DNA of 64,000 bases, taken from assembly GCA_004431415.1 (NCBI GenBank), contig QPMI01000049.1, positions 186,001 to 250,000 on the forward strand. Reading direction: 5' to 3'. The notes under the pieces were generated by a model. It was not told the origin of the DNA. It ran no database searches and worked only from the letters and a program-made list of their open reading frames with translations. Below are positions 1 through 10,757 of the stretch, in pieces. The DNA comes from Cyanophora paradoxa (taxonomy: Eukaryota > Glaucocystophyceae > Cyanophorales > Cyanophoraceae). Made by a program: the position numbers and the translations under genes. Positions within the stretch are counted from its first letter, which is position 1; the number at the start of each line of letters is the position of its first letter.

Positions 1-1
1 G

Positions 2-2298
2 GTGCGCGAGGACTCGCTGGTCTTCGCTGTCGACCGGGCGCCGCTGGTGGGAAGCGCGGCGGAGGGCGGCGCCAACCTGACGGTCACGCTGCACGGCGTG
101 CGGTGGTCGCTGTCTCGCGGGCTGCACGGCACCCCGCCGTACGTGAGCCTGCTGTTCGTCTGCGTGTGCGACGGGCGGAAAGCGACGGCATTCGGGGAGG
201 TTCCGGCGGCGGGCTCGCAGTCGGCGGCGAACGGGACGGCGCACTTCTCGGGGGTGGGGGAGCGGGCGCGATGGGCAACGGTGACATGCGTCGCTGTTCT
301 AACCTACACGACGGAGACAAATGCATCAAGCGTTGCTACCGGAGCATTAGGTAAGGGTTGATAAATCGATGCATTATCTAAATATTACTTGTTGTTATTT
401 GACATTTCTCTCTCGCCGTCAGAGCAATTCGCGCCTTCGCAGTCGCCGGAAATTGTTCCGACACCGTCGGCTCACGTTTGCGAAGCGGTTCCAACGTTGA
501 CACCGGCACCGGCGCCGAGTCTACTTCCAGCGGTCAACGCTCCGAGCAATTATTCGAACAATTTCACCGCAATTCCCGTGAGTGCAGGACGACTTTTCGT
601 TTTACACACGTGCACGGCGCCGGCGTCTAGATCTGCAAATTCGATTTCGAAATCTGACGATCCATTCCTTGCGAATCAGATTGCGAGCCCTTGCCCCTGT
701 ATTTGCCCATCAGAATCTTCTTCTAACCCTTCGCCTAGTCCGTCGCCAAAAGTGCGCTCCCTCTCCAATTGAAGCCTTAAATAGCGCTGCTTATTTTTAT
801 GAGGCCGCGCTTAAAGCTTGCTGCAGGCTGCGTTGGAGATCGATCGCCTTGTGATTAACGGGGTTGAGTACAACATTAGCGTTTCTGGCAAAGACTCCGA
901 AATCGTCGTGCTTCTTTCGCAGCCAATCGAGCCAACGCTTGTGCGGGTGCGCTCGCAATCGGATCGCGCGCGCGCGCCAGCCCGGCAGGTGGCTTTCATA
1001 TCGATACCGGCAATTCCTTACATTTCATTTGTCCAGGTAAACGGCAGGATCGAGGCCGTCACCCTCAATGTATCCGGAATTCCAGTGAGTGTGAAGTTCG
1101 TTTTCTCGTGAGCTGCGTCGACACTCACTGCCTCGCCTGCGGCGACAACGCGCAGGCCGGAGAGCCGATTCGCCTCTTCCTGGCCAACGAAACCCTCGAG
1201 GTCGAGATGCCCGAGGCATCCGTCCCCGTCGAAGGACAGATACGATTCGGTGAGCAGCACCCGTGCAACTGAAATTAACGAACGCCGATCGAGCTCGTAT
1301 CTGTCGTAACGCCGCGCTCTACAGGACCCGTTTCGAGCTCTGGAAGAGATTCAGATGCGAAGCGGGCTAGCTCTCGCGGTCGATCTCTCCTGTCGTCCGC
1401 CGTTGACGAGGACGGCAATCCGACCGATATCAATGCGTCCGCATCCAACGGCCTCCTTTTCAGCGTCCGCATCAAGTCCTCGGCGAACCGCTTCCCCGAC
1501 CTCGTGCTTCGAAACGTGCGCGTGCACGTGTTGATTCGTTCATGTCCTCTCTTTCGATGCTCTCTTTCGCGCGCTAGGCGCTGAGGCTCCCGCCGGATCT
1601 CCTGGCGGAGCTCATCGCGCCAAGCGGGGCGTCGGGGACCGGGGGCTCCCCCGCGGCGGCCGCGCCCCAAAGCGTTGGCCATGGGCGGCCGTCGTCGCTT
1701 GCGTCGACATCCGCCTCTGCAGGGGTCGGGCAGAATGTGCGACTTACTTTAGTAGTATTTATGATGTTTTAATCCACCGCAGAGGATCCTTTAACTTAGT
1801 AGTAATAACTTCAACTGTCTGATTTGTCCGCGCGCGCAGGTCGTCATCGGTGTCGCCGTGGCCGTTGCGGCGGCTGCGGCCGCCGCCCTGGTCGGCGCCG
1901 CGCTCGCCATCCGGGCGCGGCGGGCTACTCGGGCGCGGTTCGAGCTCTTCGTCCCGGGCAGCGACGTGAACGTAGACAAGGGCGGCTCGATGTCTCCCGC
2001 TGTCTCGCTTTACGGAACGCCCCGAGCGAGCACCAGTCTCAACCTCAGCAGTGGCTCTGCGGCATGCGCTGACGCGTCCGCGGCGGCCGCGGCTCATGGT
2101 CATGATCATGATCAACCTCGGAACGAATCCGGATCCAGCTCGGGATCGAGAATCAAAGGCCCCCCGCCAGCCCCGACGCCGCCTAATATTAGCTCAGACC
2201 TCGACCCGATCGCAGCTGCCGAGGTACCGCCAGATCTAGAGGCTCCTAGGGCCGTCTCTACGACGGACATGCTGAAGTACCGAATCGTGGTCATTTAG
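2..2298 (+). CDS. Single-pass cell-surface protein, C-terminal part (5' end outside window)
   Basis: I do not recognise the family. Seven exons join in frame: about 2-350, 423-577, 827-1084, 1156-1249, 1325-1515, 1577-1736 and 1840-2298. Donors are GTAAGG, GTGAGT, GTGAGC or GTGCGN and every acceptor is AG. The ectodomain is Ser/Thr/Ala/Pro-rich with several N-x-S/T sequons (NLT, NGT, NAS, NYS, NFT, NIS, NVS) but no recognisable domain. The last exon opens with a hydrophobic Val/Ala segment (about 1840-1910), followed by a basic stop-transfer stretch (RARRATRAR) and a roughly 125-residue Ser/Pro/His-rich cytoplasmic tail. The tail ends MLKYRIVVI, which contains a YxxPhi sorting motif (YRIV). 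The plan matches the end of the giant gene at 41 kb, so they may belong to one surface-protein family; that is inference. The missing 5' end limits the call. Confidence 0.72.
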
Positions 2299-3496
2299 CG
2301 CTCCTCTAGAGCTCTGGAGTAGACATTCTATCCTAGTAGTATTAATATTATTATTAGATCGTAGCGATATCGATAGAATTCGAATTCGAAGAGCCCGGTC
2401 GGCCCCGGTGATCTAGCTATATATAGACCGGAGCCTGTTATTATTTCCATATCGTATTTCTTCTAATTATTTCCATCTTTTCTTCGATCATCGGATCGCG
2501 AGGCCGGCCCGGGCCTCCGGCACCGCCGAGGGCGGCAGCCGGCGCTCCGGTGCGCACTCGTTAGAGAGTAGCTTAACCTGGACAGGAAAGCCACCTAAAT
2601 AGCCTAAAGTAGCTTAAAGCCTTGAAGTAGCTATAGCTAGAGTAGCCTAAAGTAGCTATAGCTAGCAGGGTCTCTTCGAGCAATTCTGACAGCAAGTGTC
2701 GGTTCCAGATCTAGAAGGGTTCTTTCGCAGTAAAACACCGGGGCCGGGCGGGGGCGGGGTCGCAGGAGGGTCACCAGGGTCTCGACGGTTATATATCGGG
2801 CCCGCCACACGATCGCGAGGATCCAGAGAATTCGAATTCGAAACCACGTGCCCCGGGCCCGCAGACAGTTCAAATTCGGAAGGGAGGAGTTGCGAATTCT
2901 CGCGGCGAACTTCGGAAGCACGCATGTGCAGGAAGCTTATGACTCGGGCTTTTTCGAGTAGCGCTAGCGATCTAAGACCATGGGCACACATCTGTAGCTA
3001 CAGAGCAACATTAGTAGTTCATGATCATGTACGTATACGGGCCCAGGGCGCGCGTGCACGTGATACCATACACATGAGGCTCGTACTCCTACTTCGGGCT
3101 CAGGATCCTCGACGCTTGCAATCGATCAGCGTGCGCATAGGGCCAGTTCTGCAGATCTAGAAGCCAGGTTCTTTATAGTTAGCTTCAGTTCCGACCGCGA
3201 AGTGGTGTACGTCAATCAATCTCGAGCTCAGTTTGCAAATACAATCATCATCATGGCATCGATATCGTACTGGAAAACTGCGGAAATTCAACGAGTAACT
3301 AAAAATAAAGAGCTTGCCATGTTGCAAGCACTGCCGATCCTGTGAGGCTACGTAAGCTCCGTATATATTCTGCAGCTTTCAAAGAAAACACGTCCAAGCC
3401 TGGGGCTCGGCCTGCCTTGGGCTTAGATCGAATTAAATTATCGCCTAACAACAGCTACGGTGGGGCTGGAAGAGAGATCGAGAGACCCAGAGGGAA
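2299..3496. other. Tail-to-tail intergenic region
   Basis: This stretch lies between the stop of the surface-protein gene (+) and the stop of the MFSD1-like gene (-). It is more AT-rich than the flanking genes. At about 2590-2665 short tandem copies of AGTAGCCTAAAGTAGCT and AGCTATAGCTAG occur. I see no exon with a convincing product. Confidence 0.6.
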
Positions 3497-6400
3497 TTCA
3501 GACGGTGGCCTTGGCCTCGGCCTCGGGCTCCGGATCCGCGGCGGGGGCCCGGCTGGGCATGAGGCACCAGGCGAGGGCGGCGGCGCAGGCAACGCAGCTC
3601 CAGAAGCCGTAGTACACGAGCGTGGCGCGGGGGCCTCCGCCGTGCTCGCTGGCCACCCCACGAGTCAGGTCGAGTCGTCAAGCTCCAGCACTAGATATAG
3701 TGCTTCGCGATGGCCCAGGCCGGGCCGGGGCGGCACCTGATGAGGCCGACGACCTGGTAGCTGGTGAGAAGGCCGAAGTTGATGCCGGCTGACGTGAGGC
3801 CGTACGCCACCCCGAAGTGCGAGGGGTCTACAATCACAGCGATTGCCGGGAAGAGCGCTGCGCGGCGGGGCGACGGACGGGACGATCGCGAAGGAGTGAG
3901 AAGCGGCTCGCGAGGCTCGATGCCTTTATCTCGGAACAAAGAGCGGAGGACGCACAGGAGACGTAGAGGGTGAAGAGGAGGCCGATGAAGGTGTACGCGA
4001 CGAAGGCCACCGCCGGCACCCTGCCGGCCGCCGCTCATCCAGGGCGGGCGGGAGGGGGCGGGGGGGGGGGGGGGGGGGGATGTGCGTGAGGGGAACAAGG
4101 GAAGAGAGAGGCAGGGGGGTGAAGCGGGTAAAAAAGAAAGGCGGGGCGAGGTGGGTTGTTGGAGGCAGGGGAAGGGGTTGCCGCTTAGCGGAGGGGGGCG
4201 GGGAAGGGGGCGGGGAGGGAGGGGGGGAGGGGTACCGGGGTGGGGCGGGGCTATGACGGATCGCAAGAAGGAAGGAGAGGGGAGGGGACTGCTCACGCGG
4301 GGGCGAAGACGGGGACGAGGAAGCAGGGTACGGCGACGAGGCAGGAGGCCAGAACCAGCAGGTGGTGCTTGAACAGCTGCCAGGGGGGTATCAGTTCTCA
4401 GAAGAGGGAGGGGGGAGGGGAGCTTCGAATTCGAAATAAGCGTACCCGGTCTACGAGCCAGCCGGCGGGGAGGGAGAGGGTGAGGGACATGAAGGGGATG
4501 ATGGACGTCACCCAGCGCGCCTGCCGGTTCGAAAATTCAAATTCAAATTCAAATTTGAAAATAGCGTTCGAAGCCTCTAGCTATATATAGCGTCGGGCGG
4601 ACCGTGTTAACGTCCATTCCGTACATGGTGTGGAGAAAGTGCGTCGAGTAGGACTGGAACGGCCACACCGCGCTGGCGAGATTCAGGTCTAGAGGGGGGT
4701 ACGGCGGCAAGGGGGGGGTACCTGTAGAGGGCGATGCCGCAGGCCATAAGCGCCCAGTACCGCGGGGGGAGGTGCAGGGCGGCCCAAAGGGATGGTCGCG
4801 GCTGCGCGCGCTCTGACGTTGGAGATCCCAAAGAAGCGAAGGCCAGAAGAGGAGGGGAACGAGGCCCGGAGCGAGGCGCACCCGGGTCGGGGTCGGGGCG
4901 CCCCGCCGCTTCGCGTTGCGCTCAGTTGTCACGTCGATGAGCACGTATAGCAGCGCTGGCGATCGAATCAGTTCCTTCCGTCAGCGGTGCCGCCCTCTTG
5001 GTTTTATGATTAGGTTCTCTAAGCTCTATTCCGAAGGTGCCCGAAGCGAGGAGGGGCAAGCTCACCCGAAGCGAAGCAGAGGAGGCAGGAGGAGGCCGCG
5101 AACCAGACGGGGGCGAGGAGCTTGCTGCCCGTCAGGCCCGCCACCGCGCTCGAGCCCCTTCGGCGCGCCGAGGTCAGATCTAGAGCGCCCCAGACCCGCC
5201 GCGCCCCTGGGGCGGAGGAGAAGGTGCGCGGCATCTCAAGAAGCCTGAAGCCTCAAATCTAAACGCAAGTCCCTCTCGGGCCGGGCCGCGAAGCTTTAAA
5301 TCGTCCAGACACAAGCATCTGAACGCAAGCCCCTCTCGGGCCGGGCCGCGGGGGCCGCGCGCACGTGAAGGCGAAGACGGAGCCGAGGCGTATGAAAGAG
5401 ACGGAGAGCGAGATCGCCCGGCTGTTCCCGGGGAACCTGTGTGGGTGGGGTGGGGGGGGGGGGGGGGGGGGGGGGAAAGGGGGGGAAGGGGGAGAAGCGC
5501 CGTCGGTCAAGAGCGTGCGGGCTCGGAGGCTCGGGCCGGGGCCGCCTCATCGACGTCCCGCACCACCGCATGAGGATCGAGGACTTGATGATGTACGTCG
5601 TCTCCGAGCCCTGGCGCCGGCGCGGCCGGGGCGGGGTACGTGAGCCGCGATCAGCCGGGAGCGGGGTGCGTGCATCTCTAGGACAGCGCGCGAACCATCG
5701 CGTAGATGACCCGCCCGACGAGCGTCGCCGCGAAGGAGCGGAGCTGTATGCCTGCGGGGGGGGGTACCGACTCAACCGGGGGACGTAGTTTTCTGGACGA
5801 GGTCCGGGGACTAGGGGAGGGGTACCGATCGCGACGATGACGCCCCCAGGGCCACGCAGCCTGCGCGGCATGGGGATCAGCGGGGCGATGAAGGGGGGGG
5901 GGGGGAGGAGGGCGCAGAGGGGGAGGAGGGGAGTTCTAAGTCCGGCCATGGGAAGGAGGGGGCGCATCTAGATCTTTAGCCTCTCTCGCGCGCGCGCGGA
6001 AGGGGGGGGGAAGCGGGGGGGGATAGGGGGCGGGGACGGGGGGGAGGGAAGGGCTTACCCGAGAAAACGAGCGAGGAGCCGCGCAGGCCGAAGACATCAA
6101 TCGCGACGCCACCGAGAAAGACTGAAGATTGGGGGGGGGGGGGCGGGGGGGCGGGGGGGTTAGGGGAGCAGTGGCGAAGGGAGCTACGAGGAGAGGGGTA
6201 CCAAGGACGATGTTGGGGATGGGGTAGATCACTACGGGGTGTACGCGCTCGGCGAGTGAAAGGGGTTGGGAGGGGGGGTGGCAGAAGAAGGCGGCGGCGC
6301 GCACTGTAGAGCCTGCGGGGTACATCGAAATTGAATCAGAACCTGGGCCTCGAAGGGAAAGGGAGCGTAGACCGGGGTACGGCGCGCACCAGGCGAATCG

Positions 6401-7462
6401 GGTCGGGGTGATGGAGAGTGCTTGTTCCACCTGCGAACAAAAAACGCGGCGGAGGTGCGCGTCGGTCGCCGGGCGGGGCGGGGCGCCGGGAAGGATGCTC
6501 ATATGACCTGCTGCTCGAGGGCGCCCACGACGTCGTACTCGTGTGCGGGGCCCACGCACATCAGACAAGAGAGCAGAACTGCGTGCGCGCGCGGCGCGGA
6601 GGGCCGTGAGAGGGCGCCCGGCGCGGCCCGGCGCGCCGCGGCCCGGCCCGGGCTCGAGCCAGGCGCTAGCGGCCAGGCGCTAGCGACGCGGAGGGCAGTG
6701 AGAGGCCCCTGAGGGCGCCCCGCCCATCCCGGCGCGGCCCGGCGCGGCCCGGCGCGGCAAGCGATAGGGCGGACCGACGAGGGAGCGGACAAAGGCAGAG
6801 TCGCGGGACATGAGGCGCCTCCAGAGGCCGGGCGCCGCCCTCGAGCTCGCTTCGGACGCGTCGCCGAGCAGCGGCGCCCGCTCGCCCGCGTCGGCCGACC
6901 TGCGGGGCGCGCGCGCGCTCGCGTGAACAGCTGCAGGCCGCCGCGCGCTGCGCCGGCGGCAGGATCCGGAGCGGAGGCCCATGCCATATGCATGGCCAGG
7001 GCTCGGCGCGCACCCGCACGGAGAGGAAGGCCCCGGAGCTCGCCCGCAGGCGCAGGACGGCCCGGGGGCGGGCCCGGGAGAGACGGGGGAGTGCGCGATG
7101 TGGAGGAGGTGCTCCCCGCTGAAGCGCTGCAGGAGGAGGACGACCTCGGCCACGCTCGCGACGTGCGTCACGTGCTGCTCGTCGCCCTTGTGGTTCTGCC
7201 CGTACGCCCATATGAAGGCATCGGCCCAGTGCCTTCGCGCCCGAGCGTGGCCCGCGCCCACGGGCGGCGGTGCGCCGTCGTCGGCGTCGTCGCCGCCGCC
7301 GCGCGGGAGGCGGTGGCCGAGCTCGAGGCCGCTGCATCCGAGCGAGCTGCAGCTCGCTCCGCTCGGCGCGCTGGACCGCTGGCCAGCGACGGCAGCTTCC
7401 GTGCCAGGCGAGCCCGAGGCCGCCGCTGTGCCGTAGCTGGGGTGGTGGATGTTCGGCGTCAT
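3497..7462 (-). CDS. MFSD1-like major facilitator superfamily transporter (probably lysosomal/vacuolar)
   Basis: MFSD1 proteins are multi-pass lysosomal carriers. Read on the minus strand, the exons give the family landmarks in order: a dileucine-type motif ERAPLLG (about 6870), a first helix ending CVGPAHEYDVVGALEQQV (about 6570-6500), VEQALSITPTRFAW (about 6430), IYPIPNIVL (about 6215), GGVAIDVFGLRGSSLVFS (about 6120-6060), SFAATLVGRVIYAM (about 5735-5695), GSETTYIIKSSILMRW (about 5610-5560), FPGNSRAISLSVSFIRLGS (about 5430-5375), DPSHFGVAYGLTSAGINFG (about 3830-3775) and a last helix with LVYYGFWSCVACAA (about 3630-3580) before a TGA at 3497-3499. At least ten introns are present, many starting GTACCCC and carrying long C runs that appear as G runs on the plus strand. 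The first Met at 7462 is the likely start, but the segment 7462-6900 is low-complexity and its splicing is uncertain. Substrate is unknown; MFSD1 itself exports dipeptides. Confidence 0.72.
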
Positions 7463-7704
7463 GGCGCCGAAGCTTCGCGGAGGCCGGCCCAGGCCTAGCT
7501 GCAGCTGGCGCGTCGGCCTGATCTCGTCGCGCCCCCTCGGCGGAAGCAGGGACGTGGCGCGTCACAGCTGCGAACGAAGTGAGCGGAGTATCCCGGCACC
7601 ATCCACCACGCTAACCGCCGCAACCGCGGTGTAACTGCCGTAACTGCCGTAACTGCCCGAACTGCCGTGCATAGATAGCGCCGTCAGAAGCCGCGCGTCA
7701 GAGG
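7463..7704. promoter_or_regulatory. Divergent promoter region
   Basis: These 242 bases separate the starts of the MFSD1-like gene (-) and the small membrane protein gene (+), so both promoters should lie here. Near 7628-7672 there are three to four close copies of TAACTGCCG. No TATA box is evident. Confidence 0.4.
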
Positions 7705-8392
7705 ATGCTAGCGCTTCGCCGCCTGCAGCGCGCGGCCATGAGCTGCAGCTGCAGCAGCGCACCGCTCGCAGCGCGGCAGCTGCATGCGTCTACAGCATGC
7801 GGTTACAGCGCGGTGATCAAGCGGGTCCCCTACAGCCTGGCGCCCGCGCACTGCGGCGCGCCGTCTAGATCTAGATCGATATCTCCTGCTGCTGCTGAAT
7901 GCGCAGCGCCGCCTCCTGGCTATAGTTATATGCACGGCCCTCTTGATAGATACAAGGAATACGATCGGCACATACGCGAGGCGCTCGAATGCGAGGATCC
8001 GACGGAGCGTTCGCGGCGGATGGCCATGGTTCGTTGACGTTGCCGGCCGCGCATGCGCCCGGTTCGATATCGATGCATCTTTAATAATTTGCAGGTTTAT
8101 CCAGAAACCGTGAACGAATCCAACGGCGAAGTCGTGAGAGCCCTGAAGGACATAAGCAGGAAGCTAGACCTCACAAGGCGCCTGGTACGCACCTGCAGTT
8201 TGCGCTAGACCTCACAAGGCGCCTGGTACGCACCTGCAGAGCTGACAGCGCTGTGGGCCCCCGCCATGACAGATGATCGCGGTGCTTCTTCTTATCATCG
8301 TGAACTTCTTCCTCTTCGCCTCAGTGGTGTACCACGTGCATTCCTCCCGACCCGACTCGGCGAGGCTCGAGTTCGCGATTCGCATTCGATAG
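7705..8392 (+). CDS. Small membrane protein with one C-terminal helix
   Basis: Three exons (7705-8028, 8095-8184, 8273-8392) join in frame to about 177 residues; introns start GTTCGT and GTACGC and end AG. The N-terminus (MLALRRLQRAAMSCSCSS, then a HAST tract) is Arg/Ser/Ala-rich without acidic residues for about 60 positions, compatible with a mitochondrial presequence. The middle is soluble and charged (YKEYDRHIREALECEDPTER). Exon 3 encodes a single hydrophobic helix (MIAVLLLIIVNFFLFASVV) followed by about 18 residues. It is therefore a tail-proximal membrane protein, probably of an organelle membrane; I do not recognise the family. Intron 2 contains a duplication that repeats its own donor site. 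Stop is TAG at 8390-8392. Confidence 0.68.
8163..8240 (+). repeat. 36-base tandem duplication spanning an exon-intron junction
   Basis: The 36 bases at 8163-8198 recur exactly at 8205-8240, separated by TTTGC plus one base. The copy includes the last coding bases of exon 2, the donor GTACGC and a downstream CTGCAG. The intron of the small membrane protein gene therefore holds a second potential donor in the same context. Confidence 0.9.
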
Positions 8393-8446
8393 GTTGCACG
8401 AACACATGCCTACCTGAATATTAATGTATACGTATCGCTGTCTATA

Positions 8447-8654
8447 CTGTCAGTTCATTATGTTAGACGGATTCTTAGATAGAGCGAGTATAGACGAGCG
8501 AGCTCGAGCTGATTCGTCTAACTAAAATCATTATCGGTCGTAGACGGGGCGCTTCCATAGTAATGCCTCATAGCAGCGGCACCAAGCTCGTCTTTCTTTG
8601 ATCACGTCTATCGCGCGTGGGCGGCAAGCGACGTCTAACATAATGAACTGACAG
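8447..8654. mobile_element. MITE-like element with 23-base terminal inverted repeats and TA target duplication
   Basis: Bases 8447-8469 (starting CTGTCAGTTCATTATG) are the exact reverse complement of 8632-8654. Both ends are flanked by TA (8445-8446 and 8655-8656). The 208-base interior is AT-richer than its surroundings and has no coding capacity. Perfect terminal repeats with a TA dinucleotide duplication are the hallmark of non-autonomous Tc1/mariner-type elements. Perfect arms imply recent insertion. It sits in the tail-to-tail spacer between the small membrane protein gene and MYND copy 1. Confidence 0.85.
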
Positions 8655-8912
8655 TAGCCGCTGAGCTATGTATATAAGGTGGAGTGCGCAGGGGGGGGGG
8701 GGGGGGGGGCGGGAGGGGGGGGGGGGCTGAGGTTGGCGGGGGGAGTACAAGCACGCAGGCCGGAAGGCGCCCGGGACTCCGGGGTGCCCATGCCGGAGAG
8801 GGCAGCGTCTCCGGCTGTCATGAGTCGACCGAGTCGACTTCGGGCGCCCCGAGCCGTGGATGGGGGTACGTGGAGGCCGCGCGGGGCGCCTGGGCCCGCC
8901 TGCCCGGGGCCT

Positions 8913-10723
8913 CCTAGAGGCCGCTCTTGCCGAGGAAGCCCTTCCGGAGGCGCTGCAAGCTCGGGCCTCCCCCCGCGCCCTCCGAGGAGGCCGGAGCGGA
9001 CGCCCTGGCGGCCCCGGCCGATGCAGACACAGAGGCCTGAGGGGCCGGTTCGGACGCCCCTCCGGCGGCATCGGGCGTCGCTCCCGCGGCCGGCGCTTCG
9101 GGCGCCTGGGGGGCCGGGTTCGACCCTTCGGCGGCCGCGGCCGGCGCCTGCTGCTGCGCTGCCTCAGCCTCCTCGAAGGCGCGGCGGAGCTCCCGGCAGC
9201 GCGGCTTGTGCTCCTTCCACGCCGCCTTCTGGCACTCGGCCGAGCAGTACCACACCTGCCGCGGCGCCGTCGGCCGCATGGGCAGAAGGCGCCCTGGCGC
9301 GGGGTTCAACCGACCTGCTTGCAGCCGGAGCACTTGGAGAACGCTTGGGGCCTCGGCTCGTGCGGCACGCAGCCGGGCCGCCTCCGGCTCGCGTTCCCGC
9401 AGACGCGAAGGGACTGAGCCACGGCCCTCTGGTGCGGCGCCCGTCAGGCGTAGGCCGCAGAAGCGAGCTGGAGCAGCGGGGGCGCACGGCCTGTCTGGAG
9501 GGGTTCGGAGAGCGACCAAGGGCCTCGGTCGCCTCGTGGGCGGCGCTGGCGGGTAGCTCCTTGGCCCCGGTCAGCAGGACGGTGGCGAACGTCGTGACCG
9601 CTGGGTCCTCGAGCTGCGGCTCCTGATCAGCAGGTGGCGGCGAAGGCGGGGAAAGAAGGGAAGGGTGGGAATCGCCGGGCATCGAGAAGGGAGGGGGGGG
9701 GGGGGGGGGGGGCTTGGGGGGCGGGGGAGGGGGGGGGGAGGAGGGGAAGAGGGGAGAGGGGTCCGCCGCGGGGGACAGAGGAACGGGAGGAGAAGGCGGG
9801 GGGAAATAAGGAGGGGTGGCGGCCGGAGGAGCGGGGGCAGGAAGAGTAGGAAGACGGAAAGGGGGGGGGGGGGGGAGGGGGGATGGAGGGGGCGGAGGGA
9901 AAGATCTGGGGGGGAAGAGAAGGAGAGGGGGAGGCTGATGGAGATTGGGCTCAAATTGCTGGAGGAAGGGGGGAGGAGGAAGGGAGGAAGGGGGGAGCGG
10001 AGGCGCGGGGGGAGGATGGGTAGCCAGAGGGGGGAGGAGGAAGGGAGGGGGAGAGGAAGGAGAAAAAGGAAGGGGGTACCGGGTCGGATTTCAAGCGGTG
10101 GAGCAGATTGATGAAGCCGGGGCGAGCGCGGATTGCGGCGGACGCGGCGGGCTTGTCCCACCGCAGCGAGAACCTGCGCGGCGTAGTCGACACGAGCGAG
10201 GGGGGTACGTGAGCGAGGGGGGTACGTGAAGAAGAAAGACGGGGTACGGCAAACGAAAACGCACCCGAAGAAGGCGAGGAGCTGCGAGAAGAACGCGCTC
10301 ACGCGGGCGGGCTCGACGTTCGCCCAGAGCATATCCGAGACCGGGCCCCTGCAATGCTTCAGACGGGCCGGGGGGGGCGTCGGTCATGTGAGCCAGCCGG
10401 ACCTGCGGGCGCTGTCGCGTCGGGGTACGAGGACCGACAGGAGGCGCTCGGCGGCGGGGACGATGCCAGAGCCCAGGGCGCCGGTCACCACGCCGCGGCA
10501 GCGCGCGAGCGTCCCGGGGTACGCCGGCTCCTCTGCGAGGGCAGTGAGGCGCGCGAAAGAAACAAGAAGGCCGCGAGGCGAGCGTGCGCGGGCGAGCGCT
10601 TGCGCACGTTCGTCGTCCTCGTCGAAGGGGCTGACGCCGCCGGCCGCGCGCGCCGTCTGCTCCGTCACCTGAGCCGAGCGCCCGTGAGTGCGAGCGCGAC
10701 GGAAAGCTGCGCGTAGGGGCGGA

Positions 10724-10757
<34 letters not shown>

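Noticed and set aside
4170-4420. Gly/Arg-rich plus-strand proteins in the MFSD1-like gene
   Set aside because: They are the antisense of C-rich introns of the minus-strand gene.
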